Source: CAKZNE01 sp002695025 | Lineage (GTDB): Bacteria; Bacteroidota; Bacteroidia; Flavobacteriales; Schleiferiaceae | Assembly (NCBI GenBank): GCA_913043285.1 | Contig: CAJWML010000010.1 | Location: forward strand, 1 to 64,000 | DNA: 64,000 bases | Reading direction: 5' to 3' | Part shown: one piece after another, positions 26,696-35,207 of the stretch | Position numbering within the stretch: the stretch's first letter is position 1 | Layout: every line of letters begins with the position of its first letter | Notes under the pieces: generated by a model | The model's input: the letters and a program-made list of their open reading frames with translations, nothing else | The model's database searches: none | What the model was told of the DNA's origin: nothing | Made by a program: the position numbers and the translations under genes

Positions 26696-28600
26696 GTTCA
26701 ACTTTGCCGTGCGGTAGGCTTGAATGTATTCCGGCCCGTTGGCAGGTTGTTGTAAGCGTATCTGCTGTGCCAACTTGGCCATGCGGCCGTTTACCGCAGA
26801 CTCTTCCAGGAATTTGGGAACCACAATAGCCACCAACTGCAGGAACCTGGCATTCTGGGAATCCATATTCACCCAGTTCAGCTCGTACATGGCATCACTG
26901 TATTGGTTCTTGTTCAGCAGTATTTCCGCCTTACTCAGCCTGGCATACTGCATGCGCGGAGACAGGTCCGTTACCATATCGTAATACCTGAGGGCTTCGT
27001 CCAGCTTCCGCTCCGCCTTTTTTACATTTCCCAGTTGGTTCAGCACCACAATGTTATAGGGGTGTAGTTGATAAGCTTGCTGTGCATCTTCCCAGCTACT
27101 CTTAAGATCCTCTTTTACCAGGTAACCTATGGAACTGTAGTATTTAAGTGGGTTGGCAAAATTATCCATGTTGAAGAAGGAATTAATCGCCAGCTCGGTG
27201 GACTGTATCATTACCGTAGCATTACGACTGCCATTGGCCTGCAACACATCCAGGGAATGCCTTTCGCCCTGAATGCGGTAATAGGATATAAGCAGGGATA
27301 CTCCTGCGGCAGCTATCACCAGTATCCGGGGAGCAACCCCACTTAAGAGGGCCTTCTTGGCCGCATGGCGATAACTTAAGGCCACCAGGCTGAACAGGAG
27401 TAAAGTATGGGAGGTCCGCTCCATAGGAAAATCCGTAAATGAAAAGCCCATATAAGCCACCAGTCCAAATAATAACGCCAGGTCTATCAAGCGATCTTCG
27501 CGGCTAGCAGCTATCCGAAGGTTCTTCCGCAGGCGGACAAAGGTTACTACAAAAACCCCCAGAAAAAATACCAGGCTCAGGGGACCTCCTTCGGAAAGCA
27601 CCCATAAATAATCATTGTGGGGTCTTTGGATATGGGTAATGCCCTGCTTGGCACTTATATCGGTGCCCTTTAAACCGTATTTGGGGAAGTAAATTTTCCA
27701 GTTGCCCGGCCCTACACCCAGTAAAGGCTTTTCCTTCAACATCTCCAGGCTGTGTTCCCAGAATACGGTACGCTTATCAAGGTTAGAAGTATCGGCAAGT
27801 GAAGTTTTGGCGTCCGGAGACATAAAAAAACCCACCAATAGAACCACCGCAATACCCAAACCCAGGCCGATCAAACGTCCTGGTAATTTCATGGTATTCC
27901 TCACTTCCTTGGATAGAGTATAATAGGTGCCAAGTGTAAGCACGGAAGCCAGGAAAAAAGAGACCCACACCCCGCGGGTTCTCAGTACGAATATCTCCGC
28001 AATAAGCAGGAATAGCAGTAGTAAGGAACCTTTTTTCCACATACCGCTAAGCACAGCGTTACCCATCCACACAAAGGGAATGCTGAAAAGTAAGACGGAA
28101 GACAGCAGGTTCTTATGACTGAAAGTAGCACTGACCGTGTAGATATTGAGAAAAAAATCACCGCTACCGATGGCCCGGAAAATTTCAACCAACGTAAAAA
28201 CCCCGGCTAAAGTTGCAAACAAAACTATCCCTTTAACCATGTGTTTAAGATGAAGGGTGCCACTATGTATCACACCAAGGGTAACCAGCAGGTAGGAAAA
28301 GGCCATTACAAAACGTGACAGTGTGGCGTAACTTTCTACCGGGTTTATTGCCCCGAAGGAGGAAATGGTCATAACCACCATAAAACCGGAATACCACAAA
28401 AGCGGTGCCCGTAAAGAACCATTTTTAAAGAGGGTTTTCCAGGACAGTACCGCTATAAGTAGCACAAATACAGAGGCGTAAAGCTGGCGCGGCAACAGGG
28501 AATAGTCCACTATGGACTTTACGTAAATTAAGGGTAATATTGCCCAAAATAAAAGATAGAGCCAATCCGTTGTTGTGGCTTTATACCTTGTATGATCCAT
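26678..28600 (-). CDS. O-antigen ligase/polymerase-like membrane protein with C-terminal TPRs
   Basis: Protein of 640 residues: about 12 transmembrane helices, a large periplasmic loop with the Wzy_C-type motif RPHNDYLWVLSEGGPLSL, then a soluble C-terminal half with tetratricopeptide repeats (YNIVVLNQLGNVKKAERKLD, LRYYDMVTDLSPRMQYARLS). Such proteins ligate or polymerise undecaprenyl-linked glycans in the periplasm. The ATG at 28600 (MDHTRYKATTTDWLY) is chosen; an open frame extends upstream to 29152 but runs antisense to the DedA gene. It is convergent with the GT2 gene and probably acts in the same glycan pathway. Confidence 0.82.
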   Translation of the reverse strand: MDHTRYKATTTDWLYLLFWAILPLIYVKSIVDYSLLPRQLYASVFVLLIAVLSWKTLFKNGSLRAPLLWYSGFMVVMTISSFGAINPVESYATLSRFVMAFSYLLVTLGVIHSGTLHLKHMVKGIVLFATLAGVFTLVEIFRAIGSGDFFLNIYTVSATFSHKNLLSSVLLFSIPFVWMGNAVLSGMWKKGSLLLLFLLIAEIFVLRTRGVWVSFFLASVLTLGTYYTLSKEVRNTMKLPGRLIGLGLGIAVVLLVGFFMSPDAKTSLADTSNLDKRTVFWEHSLEMLKEKPLLGVGPGNWKIYFPKYGLKGTDISAKQGITHIQRPHNDYLWVLSEGGPLSLVFFLGVFVVTFVRLRKNLRIAASREDRLIDLALLFGLVAYMGFSFTDFPMERTSHTLLLFSLVALSYRHAAKKALLSGVAPRILVIAAAGVSLLISYYRIQGERHSLDVLQANGSRNATVMIQSTELAINSFFNMDNFANPLKYYSSIGYLVKEDLKSSWEDAQQAYQLHPYNIVVLNQLGNVKKAERKLDEALRYYDMVTDLSPRMQYARLSKAEILLNKNQYSDAMYELNWVNMDSQNARFLQLVAIVVPKFLEESAVNGRMAKLAQQIRLQQPANGPEYIQAYRTAKLNLRANP

Positions 28601-28681
28601 GGCCGGTTTTTTGCTTTGGGCTAAAATACACAAAGGAACACCATAACAGTAGTCCACATTTAATATTTGAGGTAAAGCCCC

Positions 28682-29341
28682 ATGGCAGAAGACCGCTCCA
28701 CACCGCAATCCAACAAAAAGAAAGCTGGGAAACCGGATCGCAGCTTTATGGAGCATACGTATCGTTACCATTATTATTTCAAAAGAACGGGGCGCTACCG
28801 TTTTGTGGGTAAGAACCTGCTGCGGGTGTTCGGGGTGATCGCAGCTTTTGCGGCAGGGGCCTGGTTTGTAACCACCTACCTGATAGACCTCGATACTGTC
28901 ATGAACTTCATCTTTAACCGTTTCCCGAAATGGGTGGTTGTGGGAACTCTGCTGCTGAGCGAAAGTGTGATTGGCCTGCTTCCCCCGGACCTGTATATTT
29001 TCTGGGCCAAGACACTGCCCAATCCTTACGCTATGGTTCTCGTACTGTCCCTTGTTTCCTATGCCGGTGGAGTTATCTCTTACTTTGTAGGCACCCAGCT
29101 TTATAAAATACCACGGGTTAAACAATGGGTGCACGTACGCTTTGCTGAACAATTCCTGGCCTTCCGCAAATATGGCGGTCTCCTGATCTTCATCTCCGCC
29201 ATGGCACCTCTTCCCTTTTCATGGGTGAGCGTGGTTTCAGGTGTAGTGAAATACCCTTTGTTGAAGTTTCTTCTTATCGCCTTAAGCCGCCTTTTGCGGT
29301 TTTTCCTGTATGCCTTTGTTTTTTACCAGGTATTGGCATAA
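28682..29341 (+). CDS. DedA/VTT-domain membrane protein
   Basis: Polytopic membrane protein of 219 residues with about five helices. After a charged N-terminal tail of 35 residues, the VTT (SNARE-associated) core shows the pattern GGVISYFVGTQLYKIPRVK, RKYGGLLIFISAMAPLPFSW, then a final helix. DedA proteins take part in recycling undecaprenyl phosphate or in membrane homeostasis, which would suit the nearby glycan genes. It is transcribed divergently from the O-antigen ligase-like gene across about 80 bases. Confidence 0.85.
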   Translation: MAEDRSTPQSNKKKAGKPDRSFMEHTYRYHYYFKRTGRYRFVGKNLLRVFGVIAAFAAGAWFVTTYLIDLDTVMNFIFNRFPKWVVVGTLLLSESVIGLLPPDLYIFWAKTLPNPYAMVLVLSLVSYAGGVISYFVGTQLYKIPRVKQWVHVRFAEQFLAFRKYGGLLIFISAMAPLPFSWVSVVSGVVKYPLLKFLLIALSRLLRFFLYAFVFYQVLA

Positions 29342-29344
29342 TCC

Positions 29345-29352
29345 TAACTTTG
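29345..29352 (+). promoter_or_regulatory. -7 promoter element TAACTTTG
   Basis: Perfect TAnnTTTG match only four bases before the ATG at 29357. If used, transcription would begin about at the start codon, giving a leaderless or near-leaderless mRNA. It may instead be a chance match, because the preceding gene ends at 29341. Confidence 0.5.
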
Positions 29353-29356
29353 CGGC

Positions 29357-30550
29357 ATGATCTCGCAAAGACAACTCTTTCTTAACCATTTGGCACAAAC
29401 CACCGATTTTCCTCTGAGCCTGGAAATTGAGAAGGCAGAAGGTGTATACCTCTACGCCAGGGGCGGCAAGAAATACCTGGACCTGATCTCCGGTATTTCC
29501 GTGAGTAACGTAGGGCACCGCCACCCAAAGGTTATCCATGCTATTCAGGAACAGCTTGACAAATACCTTCATCTGATGGTGTATGGCGAGTACATCCAAT
29601 ACCCGCAGGTACAACTGGCCCGCAGGCTTAGTGAGCGGATGGGCGAGGGTTTTGAGTCGGTGTATTTTGTGAATTCCGGTAGTGAAGCTACCGAAGGAGC
29701 ACTCAAACTGGCCCGCAGGTATACCGGGCGCCCGGAAATTATTTACATGGATAAGGCCTACCACGGAAGTACTTCCGGGGCTCTTTCCGTAATCGGGGAT
29801 GAAGGTTTCAAACGCGCGTTCCGCCCCCTGGCTCCAGGCAGTCGCAGTATTCGCTTCAATGACCTCAACGACATCAGCTCCATCACCACCCGTACCGCTG
29901 CGGTTATTGTAGAACCCGTGCAGGGTGAAGCCGGATACATACCTCCTGCACCCGCTTACTTGCAGGCGCTGAGAAAAAAGTGTAATGAAACAGGCAGCCT
30001 GCTGATCTTTGACGAAGTACAAACCGGCTTCGGCAGAACCGGCTCCTTATTCGCTTTTCAGAAGCTGGGCGTACAACCCAACATCATTACCCTGGCCAAA
30101 GGGATGGGAGGGGGGATGCCCCTCGGAGCATTTGTCACTTCCAAAAGGATTATGGATTGCCTTAAACAGGACCCCATCCTCGGGCACATCACCACCTTTG
30201 GTGGTCACCCGGTAAGTTGTGCCTCTTCACTGGCGGCACTGGAAGTTATTGAGCGTGAAAAGCTGGCGGAACAGGTAGACGCAAAGAGCACACAGTTTCA
30301 CGAACTCCTGCAACACCCGGCTATTCAAGAACTTCGTGGCGAAGGGCTCATGCTGGCACTTCAACTGGACACTTTTGAAAACCTGCAGAAAGTTATTGAA
30401 AACTGCCTGGAAGATGGTCTTATCACCGATTGGTTCCTCTTCTGTGACAATGCTATGCGTATAAGCCCCCCTCTCACTATTTCCACGGATGAGATCCGGG
30501 AGGCCTGTGGGATCATTCTTAAAGCGCTGGATGCCGTATATTCCCGTTAA
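29357..30550 (+). CDS. Class III PLP-dependent aminotransferase (acetylornithine-type fold)
   Basis: Cytosolic aminotransferase of 397 residues. Pyridoxal-phosphate-binding features are NSGSEATEGALKLAR (phosphate/cofactor contact), LLIFDEVQTGFGRTG (Asp of the pyridine ring), and the Schiff-base lysine in ITLAKGMGGGMPLGAF. The fold is that of acetylornithine, ornithine and 4-aminobutyrate aminotransferases; the usual amine donor cannot be told from sequence. A TAACTTTG element sits just before the start. The 3' end is two bases from the convergent receiver gene. Confidence 0.93.
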   Translation: MISQRQLFLNHLAQTTDFPLSLEIEKAEGVYLYARGGKKYLDLISGISVSNVGHRHPKVIHAIQEQLDKYLHLMVYGEYIQYPQVQLARRLSERMGEGFESVYFVNSGSEATEGALKLARRYTGRPEIIYMDKAYHGSTSGALSVIGDEGFKRAFRPLAPGSRSIRFNDLNDISSITTRTAAVIVEPVQGEAGYIPPAPAYLQALRKKCNETGSLLIFDEVQTGFGRTGSLFAFQKLGVQPNIITLAKGMGGGMPLGAFVTSKRIMDCLKQDPILGHITTFGGHPVSCASSLAALEVIEREKLAEQVDAKSTQFHELLQHPAIQELRGEGLMLALQLDTFENLQKVIENCLEDGLITDWFLFCDNAMRISPPLTISTDEIREACGIILKALDAVYSR

Positions 30551-30552
30551 GC

Positions 30553-30921
30553 TCAGATCTCTTCAATAAGTACTTCCCGCTGCAAGGGCTTTTCCAGGAA
30601 ACCTTTTACATTGGGATTTTCCTTTGAACGTTGATGGTCCAAAGGATCTATGGATGAAGAAACCATGTAGATCTTCATTTTGGAAAGAAGTTCGGGCTGA
30701 CGCGCTTCCAAAGCCTCCAGGAATTCAAAGCCATTCATGAGGGGCATCTTTATATCCAGCAGGATAATATCTGGGAGAGATTGCTTGTTTTCAAGAAGAT
30801 ATTCCAAAGCTTCAGGTCCGGATTGCTTTTTCACGATCTCACTGGAACTGCTGATATTAAGAATAACCTTCTCATTAACCAGAAGGTCAATTGGATTATC
30901 GTCAATCAGCAAGTATTTCAT
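30553..30921 (-). CDS. Single-domain response regulator (receiver only)
   Basis: CheY-like receiver of 122 residues with the acidic pocket DDNPID (Asp8, Asp9), phospho-acceptor Asp54 (LLDIKMPLM) and the lysine in FLEKPLQREV. No output domain. It overlaps the end of the histidine kinase gene by 20 bases and is transcribed with it, so it is the likely phosphate acceptor, acting on an unknown protein target or as a phosphate sink. Confidence 0.92.
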   Translation of the reverse strand: MKYLLIDDNPIDLLVNEKVILNISSSSEIVKKQSGPEALEYLLENKQSLPDIILLDIKMPLMNGFEFLEALEARQPELLSKMKIYMVSSSIDPLDHQRSKENPNVKGFLEKPLQREVLIEEI

Positions 30922-33658
30922 TGTGGGTAGTAACGTTTGGAATGGGCAATTTAGCTATAAATTCTGTTCCCTGACCATACTCGGAATCCACTTCTATGGT
31001 GCCGTGCAGATTCTCCACTGCCTCCTTAAGTATATAAAGCCCTATTCCTGAACCTTTTGCCCTTAGGTTAGCGGTAAAAAACATTTGGAATAACCGGTCT
31101 ATATGCTCTTTCCTGATGCCTTGACCATTATCTGAAACCTTGAAGACATAGATGTTGTCGCGGCTTTCTGCAGTTATATGTATAAACTGGTTTTGCTTGG
31201 TAGTATCATGGTATTTAACCGCGTTGGAAATAAGATTACTCAGAATGATACTTAGCCTTTGCTGATCGGTCCTGATGTCTTCCAAACGGATATCCAGCTT
31301 AAAATCAATATCCTTGACGCCTTCCATGTGTGAATGATCCCTAAGGATACTATCAACCAGTGCTTTTACATTTACATCTTCATATTTAAGCTCTACGCGG
31401 CTATTGCGGGAATAATCAAGGATGTTGTGAATAAAGCTATCCATGCGCTCCATGGATTCACGGATCAGATTATTATACTGCCTTATCTCTTCAATATCGT
31501 CTGTATGATTGGCAAGCGCGGTGATACCCATAACGCTGGAAACCGGAGAGCGAAGGTCATGCGAAACGCTGTACACAAACTTATCCAGTTCCTGGTTGGC
31601 TTTTATAAGATCCTGGTTTTTCTGAAGTATGAGGTTTTCAGACTCTTTACTCTTGGTAATATTCTCCATGATCACCGTTACGCCAAACACCTTTCGTTGC
31701 CGGTTTACAGCCGGGGCAAAGGTAACACTGAACCATAGCCCACCATATTTGGGATGTTCCACAAACTCTTCCTCCCTGGTTAATTCACCACCCAAAGCTC
31801 TTTGGAAATGAGCAAAAAACTCATCCTTCAATTCAGGAATAATGAGGCTGTTGAAATCCGTGCCCTTGGTAATTTCCATCCCATAAAAATTAAGGATGGA
31901 TTTAAATGCCGTCCTGTTGAAGGATTCAATTTTCATTTCAGCATTTAAAAGCATGTAGCTATTGGGAGTAGAATTGAGCACCGCACGGTTCAGTTCCTCT
32001 ACTTTTCTCAATCTCCTTTCTGCGATGATCTGGGTTATTTTCTCGGCTGTTACCTGCGCTACCTCCTCCAGTATTTCGAGGTGTATATCTTTAAAAAAGT
32101 TTTTATGGGAGCTTTCACAGTTGATCACCCCTATTACTTCCTCGCCAATTTTAATGGGAACCACTATCTCCGAGCCCGCTGAAAAGTGCACTTCAAAATA
32201 ACGGGGATCATTAGAGGTGTCATTTACTATGGCTGACTCTCCGGTAGCCGCCACATTTCCGGTAACTCCTTTACCTATTTTAATGCTCAGCGGTGAATTG
32301 ATGCGTTTATGCCCTACCCTTTTACTGCCGTATGCGGTCTTTATCTGAAGCGTATCATCCTTCCGCATCAGGATAATGGCATCCTCCAGATGCAAATGAG
32401 CCAGGATCTCGTCCGTAACCGCCCAAAGAAGGTCGTTAATAGAAGTAGTGTTCAAAGCCCTGGACTTGAAGTTACTCAGGGCCTGGTTCAGCTGATTCTT
32501 TAAGTATTTGTTGGTATCATTTCTTACCAGGCAACTGATACCTCTTAATTTGCCTTTGGTGGCGATGGGGTGCAGTTCAACGGTAATATGACTGAAACGT
32601 CCGTAGAAATTCTCCGCCAGTTCAAAATATTGTGATTCCCTGGTTTCGAGAACGGCATTGTACTTGGCCATCCACAGCACCAAGTCCGTCTGATCCCGTT
32701 TATGGTAAAGCTCCATAATATGGTCACCCGGCTCAAAATCATAATCAAATGACTTTTTAAAAATATCAATGGCCGCTTTATTGGCAGTCACAAAACACAG
32801 ATCCGTGTCTAACGACCAAAGGTATAAGGAAAGATTGTCCACAAGGGAAGAAAGACGGTCTCTGGATAACCTTAGCTCGTTCTCCAGTTCTTTTTGCCGG
32901 CTGATATCTTCCAAAGAAATAATGAGAAAATCCTCCACCTGTGATTTGAGGAGTTTCCCGGAAGCACGTACATAAGCCCGTCCTCCGTCTTTGGTCTTAA
33001 GGCTGCATTCACTCTGGCAGTTATCCATGCGCCTGAGTTTATCGAGGCAGCCATCTTCACATTCAAGTATCAATTCATCAAAGCTTCTACCCTCCAGCTC
33101 TTCGCCTGAAAAACCCAACAGTTCTTCAAAGGCTCTGTTACTTTTAATGATACTGCCTGAGCTGTTCAGTATTACAATGCTGTTTTCCACCGTCCTGAAG
33201 ATCACATCCATCAGGTTGTTACCGGTTTTAACGTGATGCTCTATGAATATTTGTTCCGAATAATCACTGGCCTGGAAAAGCAGTCCCTTAGTTTTATCCT
33301 TAAGGGTTACAGGGCTTAGGTTGTATTTAAGGTAAAAAGGCCGCCCGAGGGCATCTTCCCATTGTACGATATCCGCTGTTTCCAGCCCAACAAGACATTG
33401 CTCAAAAGAAGTTTCCATAAACTCCCATGCCTTAGGACCCAATGCATCAATGATGGATTCTCCCAGGGAAAACGAAGTTTTAGCTCCTGATACTTTTAAT
33501 TCATTAGCGTATGGATTAGCGTAAATGATCTTGTAGTCCTTATTCACAACCACAAAAACCTTCTCCACATTTTCCAGGATATTCTCAAGTCCTGTCATTA
33601 CGGTTCCTGACTTTATCAATTTCCTAAGGTTTTCAGAAAAAATGGGATTGTTTACCAT
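30902..33658 (-). CDS. PAS/GAF sensor histidine kinase
   Basis: Cytoplasmic sensor kinase of 918 residues. Order: PAS (about 25-135), PAS (150-255), PAS (268-385), GAF (405-545), PAS (550-672), then HisKA with phospho-acceptor His700 (YSVSHDLRSPVSS), and HATPase_c with NLISNAVKYHD, DNGQGI and KGSGIGLYILKEAV. No transmembrane helix is seen, so it senses an internal ligand, redox state or light. The second PAS has a C-rich stretch (CEDGCLDKL, CQSEC). The receiver gene overlaps its 3' end. The -7 element TATATTTG lies 20 bases before the start. Confidence 0.92.
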   Translation of the reverse strand: MVNNPIFSENLRKLIKSGTVMTGLENILENVEKVFVVVNKDYKIIYANPYANELKVSGAKTSFSLGESIIDALGPKAWEFMETSFEQCLVGLETADIVQWEDALGRPFYLKYNLSPVTLKDKTKGLLFQASDYSEQIFIEHHVKTGNNLMDVIFRTVENSIVILNSSGSIIKSNRAFEELLGFSGEELEGRSFDELILECEDGCLDKLRRMDNCQSECSLKTKDGGRAYVRASGKLLKSQVEDFLIISLEDISRQKELENELRLSRDRLSSLVDNLSLYLWSLDTDLCFVTANKAAIDIFKKSFDYDFEPGDHIMELYHKRDQTDLVLWMAKYNAVLETRESQYFELAENFYGRFSHITVELHPIATKGKLRGISCLVRNDTNKYLKNQLNQALSNFKSRALNTTSINDLLWAVTDEILAHLHLEDAIILMRKDDTLQIKTAYGSKRVGHKRINSPLSIKIGKGVTGNVAATGESAIVNDTSNDPRYFEVHFSAGSEIVVPIKIGEEVIGVINCESSHKNFFKDIHLEILEEVAQVTAEKITQIIAERRLRKVEELNRAVLNSTPNSYMLLNAEMKIESFNRTAFKSILNFYGMEITKGTDFNSLIIPELKDEFFAHFQRALGGELTREEEFVEHPKYGGLWFSVTFAPAVNRQRKVFGVTVIMENITKSKESENLILQKNQDLIKANQELDKFVYSVSHDLRSPVSSVMGITALANHTDDIEEIRQYNNLIRESMERMDSFIHNILDYSRNSRVELKYEDVNVKALVDSILRDHSHMEGVKDIDFKLDIRLEDIRTDQQRLSIILSNLISNAVKYHDTTKQNQFIHITAESRDNIYVFKVSDNGQGIRKEHIDRLFQMFFTANLRAKGSGIGLYILKEAVENLHGTIEVDSEYGQGTEFIAKLPIPNVTTHNEILAD

Positions 33659-33678
33659 TTGCGCCAGATCAGTTTACG

Positions 33679-33686
33679 CAAATATA
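33679..33686 (-). promoter_or_regulatory. -7 promoter element TATATTTG for the histidine kinase
   Basis: On the minus strand TATATTTG matches TAnnTTTG exactly and is followed by C. It lies 20 bases before the ATG at 33658, giving a leader of about 12 bases. Confidence 0.6.
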
Positions 33687-33746
33687 ATATTTATCTGAAA
33701 GAATAGTACTACACCATTATGATTTAGAGTGTAGTATGTTAATTTT

Positions 33747-35156
33747 TCAATGATCCACAAATATTTTTCCGGGATTCAATATACCGTTAGGATCAAAGGC
33801 ATTTTTGATAGCTCTTTGTAACGCTAGCTCGGCTGGAGAAAAAACAATGTCCATATAATCTTTTTGCACCCAGCCGATGCCGTGTTCCCCGCTTATAGTT
33901 CCGCCCAGGCCTTTTACCAGTTTAAATATTTCGCGTATGCCCTTGGGTAGTTCATTCTGCCAGGCATCATCGCTCATATCAGCCTTTACAATATTCACAT
34001 GCAGGTTTCCGTCACCAGCGTGCCCGTAACATACGGATTTAAAACCATACTTAGCGCCAATTTCCTTAACCCCGAGCAGCAACTTTGCCAATTCAGCCCT
34101 GGGCACCACAGTATCCTCCTCTTTGTATATGCTGTGTGATTTTACGGCCTCTCCTACTCTTCTGCGCAATTTCCACAAGGCATCCTTATCATTCTGGTTA
34201 TCCGCAAAAAGCACTTCCCCGGCTCCATATGCTTCTGCTATAGTGGCAATTTCCTCACATTCCCGCATTAATATATCCTCGTCATTACCGTCCACCTCTA
34301 TGAGCAGGTGCGCCTTCACATCATCACCAATAGGAAGCTGCACATCCTCCACAAACCGTAAGGTCCAGTCAATGGCATCGCGCTCCATAAATTCCATTCC
34401 GCTGGGTGTTATCCCGCTTTGGAAGATAGCCGAAACCGCTTCACAAGCTTTTTCCGGTGCTCCAAAGGGGATCAGCATCAGCAGGTTATGCTTGGGATAA
34501 GGTATAAGGCGGAATACGGCTTTGGTGATAATACCCAGGGTACCTTCACTACCCACCATCAGCTGGGTTAAGTTGTAACCCGTACTGTTCTTCAGCACGT
34601 TGGCACCCGTCCATATAACTTCACCGCTAGCCAGTACTACTTCCAGGTTTAATACGTAGGCATTGGTAACGCCATACTTTACCGCCTTGGGACCACCGGC
34701 ATTCAGGGCCAGGTTACCCCCAAGAAAACTACTGCCCCAGCTACTGGGATCAGGCGGGTAAAAAAGTCCCTTTTCCTTACAGGCCATGTGAAATACCTGG
34801 TTGATAACCCCCGGTTCTACGGTAGCCTGAAGGTTACGTGCATCTATATCAATGATCCGGTTCATCCTTTCCATAGAAAGATTGATGCCACCGGCCACCG
34901 GCAGAGCTCCTCCACTGAGTCCCGTACGCGCTCCACTGGCGGTTACTGCAATTTTATGGTCATTACAGTATTTCAGAATCTGACTTACCTCACCCGTATT
35001 GGAAGGCTTAACAACCGCTTCCGGCAGAAAGCTAAAGTCCTCAGTTTCATCATGGCTATATTTTTCCAGTTCTTCGGGGGTATCTGTAAAACCCTTCTCT
35101 CCCACTATTTCTTTAAGGAATGATTTATGCTCTTTGCTTAGCCTGTTGTAGTTCAT
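33747..35156 (-). CDS. FAD-linked oxidase/dehydrogenase (GlcD/D-lactate dehydrogenase type)
   Basis: Flavoenzyme of 469 residues that oxidises a 2-hydroxy acid such as glycolate or D-lactate. The PCMH-type FAD domain is shown by AVTASGARTGLSGGALPVAGGI and the conserved GGNLALNAGGPKAVKYG; the C-terminal FAD-oxidase domain has CYGHAGDGNLHVNI and GTISGEHGIGWVQKDYM. It is a single gene, divergent from the DPP IV gene. No iron-sulfur partner subunits (GlcE/GlcF) are adjacent, and the electron acceptor is unknown. Confidence 0.92.
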   Translation of the reverse strand: MNYNRLSKEHKSFLKEIVGEKGFTDTPEELEKYSHDETEDFSFLPEAVVKPSNTGEVSQILKYCNDHKIAVTASGARTGLSGGALPVAGGINLSMERMNRIIDIDARNLQATVEPGVINQVFHMACKEKGLFYPPDPSSWGSSFLGGNLALNAGGPKAVKYGVTNAYVLNLEVVLASGEVIWTGANVLKNSTGYNLTQLMVGSEGTLGIITKAVFRLIPYPKHNLLMLIPFGAPEKACEAVSAIFQSGITPSGMEFMERDAIDWTLRFVEDVQLPIGDDVKAHLLIEVDGNDEDILMRECEEIATIAEAYGAGEVLFADNQNDKDALWKLRRRVGEAVKSHSIYKEEDTVVPRAELAKLLLGVKEIGAKYGFKSVCYGHAGDGNLHVNIVKADMSDDAWQNELPKGIREIFKLVKGLGGTISGEHGIGWVQKDYMDIVFSPAELALQRAIKNAFDPNGILNPGKIFVDH

Positions 35157-35207
35157 CTCTTGTAAATGTTCTATTTTAGTCCGCCTTCAATTAATTTCAA
35201 ATTATCA

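Noticed and set aside
28601..29152. N-terminal extension of the O-antigen ligase-like frame (to 824 residues)
   Set aside because: It runs antisense to the well-supported DedA gene, has poor protein character, and the ATG at 28600 begins a typical N terminus.
26700..34500. Many 60-140 residue open frames opposite longer genes
   Set aside because: They follow the codon pattern of the true genes on the other strand and have no recognisable domains.
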